NCBI GenBank assembly: GCA_001828605.1 | Contig: MHZB01000064.1 | Span: 1 to 49,385, forward strand | From: Planctomycetes bacterium RIFCSPLOWO2_12_FULL_50_35 | GTDB taxonomy: Bacteria; Planctomycetota; Brocadiia; Brocadiales; Bathyanammoxibiaceae | Direction: 5' to 3' | Length of the DNA stretch: 49,385 bases | In this document: one piece after another, positions 43,671-49,385 of the stretch | How the letters are laid out: the number at the start of each line of letters is the position of its first letter | Position numbering within the stretch: position 1 is the first letter of the stretch | Notes under the pieces: generated by a model | Database searches by the model: none | What the model was told of the DNA's origin: nothing | Seen by the model: only the letters and a program-made list of their open reading frames with translations | Translations under genes and position numbers: made by a program

Positions 43671-43787
43671 ATGACGGAAGCCGATGAGATATATTATTGT
43701 GAGGTCTGCGGGGCGGAGGTGAAGGTAATAAAGGGTGGCGCCGGGACGCTCGTTTGCTGCGACCAGCCGATGACTCTAAAGTCTTAA
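43671..43787 (+). CDS. Desulforedoxin-like 38-residue protein
   Basis: This gene is too short for the ORF track. ATG 43671 has GTAGGAGGG eight bases upstream and the frame ends at TAA 43785-43787. The product, TEADEIYYCEVCGAEVKV...GTLVCCDQPMTLKS, has CxxC followed by a CC pair. That is the four-cysteine Fe site of desulforedoxin and of the N-terminal domain of desulfoferrodoxin. It lies 19 bases after the ferritin-like gene and could be its electron donor. The length and cysteine spacing match stand-alone desulforedoxin. Confidence 0.88.
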   Translation: MTEADEIYYCEVCGAEVKVIKGGAGTLVCCDQPMTLKS

Positions 43788-44342
43788 AAAGTTTTTGTGG
43801 TTAAGCAATTTTATGAAGAAGTTAGAGAGCTGGTCAGGCCATTATCCGCTTATGTTTTATTGTCCTCCTTACATTCCCGCTTCATTGCGAAGACAGACTC
43901 CGAGTAAGGCATTTTGATATTGCATTCTTATTCCTTTTCCTTGGGAGTAAGCAGGTTGTGCGGGCATATGGGCGGTATGGCCGCCTTGCCCATTTTTTAC
44001 TCTAGGTATTAATTGAAACTTTGCAAAACCCCTGCGTGATTGACATTCTGACCGAATTGTAGGGGCACGTTGCAACGTGCCCCTACTAGATTCTTCGCTC
44101 CGCTCAGAATGACATATGGTGTTCGTGTACTTTTGCAGGGCTCTCAATGTAGCGTGGCGGCAGCAGAACGTGGCAGCAAGCTACCACGCTACACCTGTGG
44201 AACGCCATTCCTGCGAAAGTCACTTGTCCAGTCTGTCATTCCTCCGAAAGCGGGAATCCATGGATTCCGCATTTAATGCGAAATGATGTGCGTGACGAAG
44301 CCTGCACATAACCGAGACTTAAATTAATATTGGTGGAGATTT
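43788..44342. repeat. Repeat island before dinB
   Basis: The first 200 bases show only a modest GGGCATATGGGCGGTATGGCCGCCTTGCCCAT hairpin. After that come the perfect 28-base palindrome GTAGGGGCACGTTG-CAACGTGCCCCTAC (44059-44086), its flanking CATTCTGA...TCAGAATGACA arms, a right-end motif CTTTTGCAGGGCTCTC (44130-44145), TGTAGCGTGGCGG...CCACGCTACA (44148-44193) and GTCATTCCTCCGAAAGCGGGAATCC. No gene. Confidence 0.65.
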
Positions 44343-44351
44343 TTGAGGATA

Positions 44352-45521
44352 ATGCGAAAGATAATCCATGTAGATATGGACGCCTTTTACGCCTCCGTGG
44401 AGGAGTTGGATAACCCAGGGCTCGGTGGTAAGGCGGTGATAGTGGGCGGGAGCCTGGAGGGCAGGGGCGTAGTTTCTTCCGCCTCGTATGAGGCAAGACG
44501 TTACGGTGTCCGCAGCGCTATGCCGGTCTCAAGGGCAAGGAGGCTCTGTCCACACGGCATCTTTGTGGAGGCGCGGATAGAACGGTATGCAGAGGTGTCA
44601 GAACAGCTCCTGCGCATCTTTAAGGAATATACTCCCCTGGTTGAGCCTGTGTCGCTGGACGAGGCATATCTTGACGTGACGGGTCTAGAAGAGACACTGG
44701 GCGATGCGGGGCATATCGGAAGGCAGATAAAAAAGAGAATAAAGGACGAGTTGGGGCTTATCGCCTCCGTGGGTATCGGACCTAACAAATTCCTTGCGAA
44801 ATTGGCGTCAGGGTTAAAGAAACCGGACGGCTTTGTGGTTATAAAGGAGGAGGAGAGGGAAGAGTTTTTAACAGATCTTCCCGTCTCAAAGATAATCGGT
44901 GTCGGCCGCGTTACGGAAAAGGCCCTTTACAAGATGCGTATCTATACCATTGGCGAACTCAGGCAGCGCCCTCTCGATGAATTGGTGGAAAATTTTGGGA
45001 AGTGGGGGAACGCCCTTTACTATCTGTCGCGAGGCATAGACGAGAGCCCCGTTGTGGCCGAGTGGGACCCCAGGTCTGTAAGCAGGTCTTTTACGTTTGA
45101 GAGGGATGTAAAAGACCTGCTTGCGATACGCAGGGAATTGTACAGGCTTACCGAAGACGTAACGGGCCACCTGAAAGATACCGGCGTTAAGGCCAGAACG
45201 ATTACCGTCAAGATACGGTACAGTAATTTCAAGACCATCACCCGCAGTATTACGATCGTCCCTCCGACTGACCTGACGGAAATGGTGTGGCGACATGTTG
45301 ACACACTCTTAAAGGAGAAGGTAACTCTAAAGGACAAGGCCGTGAGGCTTGTGGGTGTAACGCTGTCTAATCTTGCCCCGGCTGTGACTGAAGAGTTTGA
45401 ACAACTATGTCTCTTTAAAGGCTTGAACACCAGTTTAGATGAAAAGCTGCAGCGCGCCGCCGACCGGATTACCAAGAAGTACGGCAGCGGGTCTCTGAAG
45501 AAGGGCCTGCTGCTGCCTTAG
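44352..45521 (+). CDS. dinB: DNA polymerase IV (Y family)
   Basis: An error-prone translesion polymerase, 389 residues from MRKIIHVDMDAFYASVEELDNP. The first metal-binding Asp is in HVDMDAFYASVE and the catalytic acidic pair in PVSLDEAYLDVTG. The thumb follows with IASVGIGPNKFLAKLASGLKKPDG and the GVGRVTEKAL helix-hairpin-helix. The little-finger domain is complete, ending with FEQLCLFKG. A C-terminal clamp-binding motif may lie in EQLCLF. The TTG start of the ORF track is three codons upstream; ATG 44352 is preferred. It is a neighbour of the LexA/CI-like repressor gene, but the two converge. Confidence 0.95.
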   Translation: MRKIIHVDMDAFYASVEELDNPGLGGKAVIVGGSLEGRGVVSSASYEARRYGVRSAMPVSRARRLCPHGIFVEARIERYAEVSEQLLRIFKEYTPLVEPVSLDEAYLDVTGLEETLGDAGHIGRQIKKRIKDELGLIASVGIGPNKFLAKLASGLKKPDGFVVIKEEEREEFLTDLPVSKIIGVGRVTEKALYKMRIYTIGELRQRPLDELVENFGKWGNALYYLSRGIDESPVVAEWDPRSVSRSFTFERDVKDLLAIRRELYRLTEDVTGHLKDTGVKARTITVKIRYSNFKTITRSITIVPPTDLTEMVWRHVDTLLKEKVTLKDKAVRLVGVTLSNLAPAVTEEFEQLCLFKGLNTSLDEKLQRAADRITKKYGSGSLKKGLLLP

Positions 45522-45966
45522 GCTGCTGCATCAAACGGGTTCGATAAATCGAACCCCTACTGCAAGATATTTTGTAGGGGCGTGATTTATCACGCCCGGG
45601 GCTTAATAAATCCAGTAGCTGCATTAGGTTTGTAGCAGCTGGTCTCCGTACTAGATATAAGGCGTATATAACACGGGTTTCGCAGGGCTGAAGCCCTGCG
45701 AAACCTGCAAATGTTTTTGGTAGACAGCCACCTTTATGGTCATTGACCTGTAGGGGCGACCCGGCGGGCCGCCCCTACTTTATAATATCGGAAGCAAGAC
45801 GTCCGATACGAAGGCTTCGGCGGTGAGCCCTTCGGTTGACTCAGGGGCTGAGGCTTCGACGGTGAGCTCAGCCGAACCGCTTGTCGAAGCCTCAGCCGAA
45901 CCGATCGGACGCTACACCATTTTTTGCAGCGTTGGGTCTCTGTACCCAACGTTTTTCTCCGTACCG
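45522..45966. repeat. Repeat island with nested palindromes
   Basis: It contains GGGTTCGATAAATCGAACCC (45537-45556), GTAGGGGCGTGATTTATCACGCCC (45574-45597), TTTCGCAGGGCTGAAGCCCTGCGAAA (about 45678-45703), GTAGGGGCGACCCGGCGGGCCGCCCCTAC (45750-45778), a GTCCGAT..GATCGGACGCTACACC unit split by a 95-base insert (45808-45902), and GTTGGGTCTCTGTACCCAAC (45931-45950). There is no coding potential. Confidence 0.7.
45808..45902. repeat. Inner repeat inserted into another repeat (GGCTTCGAC / GTCGAAGCC type)
   Basis: The outer unit GTCCGAT...GATCGGACGCTACACC is contiguous at 494-520 apart from a short loop, but here it is separated by 95 bases. The inserted block is itself palindromic: AAGGCTTCGGCGGTGAGC...GAGGCTTCGACGGTGAGCTCAGCCGAACCGCTTGTCGAAGCCTCAGCCGAAC. 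Confidence 0.6.
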
Positions 45967-46659
45967 TCACCTCGCCCTTCTAAACCAGACGCAGGGATGC
46001 AAGAGACTTACATCCTCCTTTCTGAATATCAATGGGTCATGGTCTTGTGTGTTAAACGATTCCAATACTAAAACACTATCTGTGCGTCTTAGCTGTTTTA
46101 CATATACCTTCCCTGTTGTCCTCTCACGGCAGATGACAACGTCCCCCGCCTTGGCGGGAGTGTTGGTTACAACCACAACGAGAGAATCTTCGGGTAGAAA
46201 GGGTGCCATACTGTTACCTTTTACGAACAGGGCATAGGCGTTGGGGTCGGTAACTCCATCAGGTCTTCTAATTTCGTCTATGCCGTATCCTACAGGATAA
46301 CCGGCATCTCCATAGGGCACTTCTATTTCACCAGCGGAGACGTAGGAAATGATGGGTATAGTTTCGAGTGTTTCCCTAACTTCCTCTGCCTGTTTAATGC
46401 CGACCCTCCGGGGTATTCTGTTCAATTTATCCCCTGGTTGAGGCGGAAAGTAGTCCGCTCTAAGGAGATAGTCAACCGTTACCCCAAATGCCCTGCTTAA
46501 CTTCAATAATTCATTGTCGTCGAAGGAACCCTGTCCGGTATTTACGCGCCAAAGTTTAGTTCTAGAAATACCTGTTTCTTTGGCGAATTTGTGGAGTGTC
46601 CATTTATCACGTTTCAGAAAGGCGTAGATTTTCTCTGTTATGTTCACGGGACTAAACAT
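45967..46659 (-). CDS. LexA/CI-like repressor (HTH plus S24 peptidase)
   Basis: About 230 residues. An N-terminal helix-turn-helix of the XRE type (TLHKFAKETGISRTKLWRVNTGQGSFDDNELLKLSRAFGV) is joined to a C-terminal S24 self-cleavage domain. The possible cleavage site is Ala-Gly in SYVSAGEIEVP. The catalytic Ser lies in FVKGNSMAPFLPEDS and the Lys in GKVYVKQLRR. Such proteins repress phage or stress genes until RecA-stimulated self-cleavage. It is divergent from the TPR gene, whose promoter carries a candidate operator. The start is uncertain (ATG 46659 or GTG 46674; neither has a good ribosome binding site). No phage genes adjoin it. Confidence 0.88.
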   Translation of the reverse strand: MFSPVNITEKIYAFLKRDKWTLHKFAKETGISRTKLWRVNTGQGSFDDNELLKLSRAFGVTVDYLLRADYFPPQPGDKLNRIPRRVGIKQAEEVRETLETIPIISYVSAGEIEVPYGDAGYPVGYGIDEIRRPDGVTDPNAYALFVKGNSMAPFLPEDSLVVVVTNTPAKAGDVVICRERTTGKVYVKQLRRTDSVLVLESFNTQDHDPLIFRKEDVSLLHPCVWFRRAR

Positions 46660-46721
46660 ACGAATTTGCAACACTTACGGCAACCGCACATGTATTATGA
46701 TTCAATAAAGGAACAAAAAGC

Positions 46722-46749
46722 TTGACAGCGAGATGCAATATTATACAAT
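46722..46749 (+). promoter_or_regulatory. Sigma70-type promoter towards the TPR gene
   Basis: TTGACA (46722-46727), a 16-base spacer and TACAAT (46744-46749) face the TPR gene. The transcription start would be near 46757, within the candidate operator. Confidence 0.65.
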
Positions 46750-46750
46750 T

Positions 46751-46768
46751 TGTGTCAAATGTGATACA
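46751..46768. promoter_or_regulatory. Candidate operator TGTGTCA-AATG-TGATACA
   Basis: An imperfect inverted repeat with 7-base arms matching at 6 positions. It lies immediately downstream of the -10 box in the divergent region next to the repressor gene, a good place for blocking transcription. Assignment to that repressor is inferred from position. Confidence 0.45.
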
Positions 46769-46805
46769 TCTGTAGCCGGCACATGCGGGCCGAGGGCAAA
46801 CAGGA

Positions 46806-46880
46806 ATGAAAATATTTAGTCTCGCCGTGGAACGGCTAGAAAGGCTCTTCCTAACACAAAAATTCTTTTTGGGAAAATAA
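46806..46880 (+). CDS. Possible 24-residue leader peptide upstream of the TPR gene
   Basis: ATG 46806 opens a 24-codon frame (KIFSLAVERLERLFLTQKFFLGK) that ends four bases before the TPR start. CAGG just upstream is a weak ribosome binding site. It could couple translation or be chance. Nothing beyond position and amphipathic composition supports it. Confidence 0.25.
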   Translation: MKIFSLAVERLERLFLTQKFFLGK

Positions 46881-46884
46881 TCTC

Positions 46885-47256
46885 ATGCCAGAGGCGAGTT
46901 CAGCCGCGACGAATTTGTCTCCGTCCAATAATAACGCTGAGACAGGAATGGCTGCCGGTCACATCAAGCGTGGATGCGACTTATTGAAAAGAGACGATGT
47001 CAGGGGGGCAATAAGTGAGTTCAGGCAAGCGACTGAACTTGATCCAAAATCTTCAGAGGCGTATGGCTATATGGGTAGGGCTTATGAGGAATTGGGCCAG
47101 TGGGATGAGGCGGTGCAGGTATATAAGCAGCTTGTCCTCCTCAAGCCGGATGACGCAAAGGCACTTTATTGTCTCGGTACTGTTTACAAGAATCTTTGTC
47201 AGTGGGAAGAGGCGGTGAGATCTTTCGAAGAAGCACTTCGTCTTACCTCCAAATAA
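46885..47256 (+). CDS. Small TPR-repeat protein
   Basis: A 123-residue soluble protein. After a Ser/Asn-rich N terminus come about three tetratricopeptide repeats: AGHIKRGCDLLKRDDVRGAISEFRQATELDPKS, SEAYGYMGRAYEELGQWDEAVQVYKQLVLLKPDD and AKALYCLGTVYKNLCQWEEAVRSFEEALRLTSK. The repeats fit the consensus well. TPR proteins act as protein-binding adaptors. The promoter and candidate operator upstream suggest control by the divergent LexA/CI-like repressor. The partner is unknown. Confidence 0.82.
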   Translation: MPEASSAATNLSPSNNNAETGMAAGHIKRGCDLLKRDDVRGAISEFRQATELDPKSSEAYGYMGRAYEELGQWDEAVQVYKQLVLLKPDDAKALYCLGTVYKNLCQWEEAVRSFEEALRLTSK

Positions 47257-47811
47257 TCCTTACAGAAAGCTCTGAAAAACTATATTTTTGAGACCTCTGG
47301 AAAACCCTGTATTTTCGTATATCCCGTCTCGATTGTAGGGGTGCCCCCCGGTTAAATCAGGGGTATCGCACCCACTAGGTAGGGGCGAACGGCCGTTCGC
47401 CCCTACTTGATAAATCAAGCCACTACAGGGGGTTTAGTCTATGTCATTCCGTGCTTGCCCCTGATTTAATCAGGGAATCCTGCTTTCGCGGGAATGACAA
47501 TTCCTGTCATCCATAGGCAGGTCTCCGCCAGAGGCGTACCTGCCTCCAGCATGACGGCCTGCCTGTAGGGGTAGGTCTTGCGTCTACCCTGGGCCACCCG
47601 CCACCTGGGCATTTTACAGGGGACCCTGTAACTATGTGGTGCGGATATTAAATCTGTTGCCAAAGCGGCCATTTTGGTATAATTTGCCACATACTAACAG
47701 CAGGAAGGCAGTCTCCTGTTCCGAAACGATATAGAGGGCCACGCATTAAAAAATTAAAGGAACATTTAGACTCTTCATGACATAAAAAGCCGGAAAGGTG
47801 TTGGTGATGTC
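47257..47811. repeat. Repeat island between the TPR and sensor genes
   Basis: It contains two left-end motifs (AAGCTCTGAAAAAC near 47268 and GAGACCTCTGGAAAAC at 47290-47305), a GTAGGGGTGCC..CGCACCCAC unit, the perfect 28-base palindrome GTAGGGGCGAACGG-CCGTTCGCCCCTAC (47379-47406), CTTGATAAATCAAG (47407-47420) and ATTCCGTGCTTGCCCCTGATTTAATCAGGG...GCGGGAATGACA. From about 47650 to 47811 the sequence is unique and likely holds the sensor gene's promoter, with no clear boxes. Confidence 0.65.
47379..47406. repeat. Perfect 28-base palindrome, GTAGGGGC family
   Basis: GTAGGGGCGAACGG and CCGTTCGCCCCTAC are exact reverse complements with no loop. The copy at 44059-44086 is equally perfect with a different inner stem (ACGTTG/CAACGT). 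Confidence 0.9.
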
Positions 47812-49385
47812 ATGGACATTAATGCAGATATAAAAGGTCTTGCCAGCCGCATCCAGAAGGCCGTAGCAACCTACCCCATTCCAGAGGTCTTTCACGAGAT
47901 TTCAAGAGAACTTAAAGAAATCTTTCGCGCTGATCGCCTTTGTCTCGTCTTGATAAGAGAGGATAAACACTCTGCCATAGACTACTTCGTATATACTACT
48001 CACGGGAATTCTTTCCTTCCAGTAGGCTCCGTTTTTTCCTTAGAGGGCAGTATAACAGGGGAGATTTTAAAGACCCGCAACCCCGTGATTGTAGAAGATA
48101 CGACAGAAGGCAGGTACTCTACCGATAGCCTCCTCCTGAAAGAAGATATACGCTCCAGGCTTGGCCTGCCTTTATTTTACGGCGGCGAGGTTATTGGCGC
48201 CCTTTGCATGGGGAGCTGCATGGTTGGAAATTTTTCAGCAGAACACGTTGCGGTTTGGATGAAGATTTCCCCGTTCATCTCGGTTGTGGCAGAAAATGCC
48301 CGGCTTATACAGAGATTGAAGGATTCGTCGGAAGAACTTACAAAAGAAATCAATGAGCGCAAACGAATGGAAGAGGAGTTGAAGGCGCTCAACGAATCTC
48401 TGGAGCAGCGCGTGGCCAGACGTACGGCGGAACTGGCGGAAAGTGAGGAGAAATTCCGAAAGATCAGCGCTTCAGCTCAAGATGCCATCATTATGTTGGA
48501 TAACGAAGAAAGGGTTTCATATTGGAATGAAGCCGCTGAGAAGATGTTTAATTGTTCAAAAGAAGAAGCGGTTGGAGAGAATTTACATAAGTTAATCATT
48601 CCCGATAGGTTTTGCGGACGCCATTTAAAGGGATTCAAGATATTCCAGAATACGGGGCAGGGTCCTATTATCGGAAAGACAATTGAAGTGATGGCGCTCA
48701 GGAAGGGCGGGACAGAATTCCCAATAGAACTTTCCCTCTCGGGAGTACAGATAAAAGGCAAATGGAACGCGATAGGGATAGTAAGGGATATAACCGAGCG
48801 CAAGGGAGCGGAGGAGGTGCTGAGAAGAACTGTGGAAGAAAGGAATGATAGTATCAAGGAGATGAAACATCTTATGGACTTCTCCACCCTTATGAGGGAG
48901 GAGACACGGAAGGATGAGTTGATTGAACATATGGCACAGGTCTTAAAAAATATCTTCGACCCGGATATTCTGGCGGTATTGATGCTGGACAAAGAGAAGA
49001 ATGTGCTTGATGTGGCCCTCAGAGACCCCCCGATACCTGTGGATGAACTTATCAGAGCAGAAACTATTCTGGACCCCTCACTATGCCGTGTAATGCGTAC
49101 AGGACACGAGCACATTGTAAGAGACATCAATAGAGACCCCTCCTGCAGCTGCCTCCTTTATAAAATCGAAAGGGGTGGTTACGTGTGCTTTCCCATAATA
49201 GCAGGCGGAGCCACAGCGGGGGTGGTTCTGATGATTAAAAAAAGAGAGGACCACTGGGGCAGTGAAGAAAGACTCAGGCTTGTCTCGACCTATGTAGGTA
49301 TGGCGGCGGCAGCCCTGCACAGGGTACAGCTTATGGATATCACCAGGCGTGCGGCCGTAACAGATGCGCTTACAGGGGTATACAA
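47812..49385 (+). CDS. GAF-PAS-GAF-GGDEF signalling protein, 3' end outside window
   Basis: The ORF track misses it because no stop lies in the window. ATG 47812 begins DINADIKGLASRIQKAVATYPIPEVFHEISRELKEIF and the frame stays open for 524 codons. The order is a GAF domain (about 15-165), a coiled-coil linker (SSEELTKEINERKRMEEELKALNESLEQRVARRTAEL), a PAS domain (FRKISASAQDAIIMLDNEERVSYWNEAAEKMF ... IGIVRDITERKGAEE), a second GAF (about 345-510, with a CSCLLY cysteine pair) and the opening of a GGDEF domain (AAVTDALTGVY). It is probably a diguanylate cyclase making c-di-GMP in response to a cytosolic signal. No membrane segments are seen. Confidence 0.88.
   Translation, partial: MDINADIKGLASRIQKAVATYPIPEVFHEISRELKEIFRADRLCLVLIREDKHSAIDYFVYTTHGNSFLPVGSVFSLEGSITGEILKTRNPVIVEDTTEGRYSTDSLLLKEDIRSRLGLPLFYGGEVIGALCMGSCMVGNFSAEHVAVWMKISPFISVVAENARLIQRLKDSSEELTKEINERKRMEEELKALNESLEQRVARRTAELAESEEKFRKISASAQDAIIMLDNEERVSYWNEAAEKMFNCSKEEAVGENLHKLIIPDRFCGRHLKGFKIFQNTGQGPIIGKTIEVMALRKGGTEFPIELSLSGVQIKGKWNAIGIVRDITERKGAEEVLRRTVEERNDSIKEMKHLMDFSTLMREETRKDELIEHMAQVLKNIFDPDILAVLMLDKEKNVLDVALRDPPIPVDELIRAETILDPSLCRVMRTGHEHIVRDINRDPSCSCLLYKIERGGYVCFPIIAGGATAGVVLMIKKREDHWGSEERLRLVSTYVGMAAAALHRVQLMDITRRAAVTDALTGVY

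Noticed and set aside
45967-47256. A prophage immunity region
   Set aside because: The repressor is CI/LexA-like, but no integrase, excisionase, replication or structural phage genes are nearby.
1-49385. tRNA, rRNA or other structured RNA genes
   Set aside because: No cloverleaf with GGTTCRANYCC-type T arm or rRNA-like conserved block was recognised by eye; a covariance search would be needed to exclude small RNAs.

Overview
The window looks like a chromosomal segment of a Gram-negative, menaquinone-using bacterium with abundant periplasmic c-type cytochromes. The evidence is four small monoheme cytochromes c with signal peptides, the aminofutalosine synthase MqnE, a GatCAB amidotransferase, a fused RibBA, a zinc-type L28, a DUF4416 protein and intergenic space packed with palindromic repeats. 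This mix would fit an uncultured Planctomycetota (Brocadiales-like) or a similar anaerobic lineage. That placement is an inference and no rRNA is present to settle it.

Layout. 1-7.6 kb: tail of an unknown gene, a repeat island, the minus-strand run proS-DUF4416-ndk-pssA, a plus-strand cluster of three cytochromes c ending in a perfect hairpin terminator, and an isochorismatase-fold hydrolase. 7.6-17 kb: an MBL hydrolase, rsgA, an Old Yellow Enzyme/dienoyl-CoA reductase next to mqnE, a divergent GlcF-like Fe-S protein, then ridA, an NDUFA9-like reductase and a methyltransferase. 17-26.6 kb: purM/purF, thiE, murJ, a half-size GDT1 protein, then an AT-richer accessory patch (OLD-family nuclease and a DUF433/DUF5615 toxin-antitoxin-like pair) inserted beside proB and marked by a duplicated proB 3' end. 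26.6-35.9 kb: a 59-residue bacterial histone, gatB, a membrane-anchored coiled-coil gene broken at a G8 tract, a phosphoesterase-gatA-gatC run, a predicted metalloprotease, rpmB, a fourth cytochrome, an NCS2 purine permease and an unknown gene. 36.4-43.8 kb: carB, carA, pgsA, ribBA, a ferritin-like diiron protein and a 38-residue desulforedoxin-like protein missed by the ORF track. 44.3-49.4 kb: dinB, a LexA/CI-like repressor with its own promoter-operator region, a TPR protein, and the start of a GAF-PAS-GAF-GGDEF sensor cut by the window end.

Most genes are housekeeping: aminoacylation, purine and pyrimidine supply, phospholipid, cell-wall, riboflavin, thiamine and menaquinone synthesis. 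The unusual content lies between them. Nearly every gap above 150 bases holds short palindromes with constant arms or centres and variable but still self-complementary stems. Several islands are bounded by an inverted end motif close to GAGACCTCTGSAAAA. A decayed RAYT-type (REP-associated) transposase sits directly against one palindrome, and one palindrome has been absorbed in frame into carA. Together these suggest a REP/MITE-like mobile repeat system that has shaped this genome. No tRNA, rRNA or CRISPR array was recognised.
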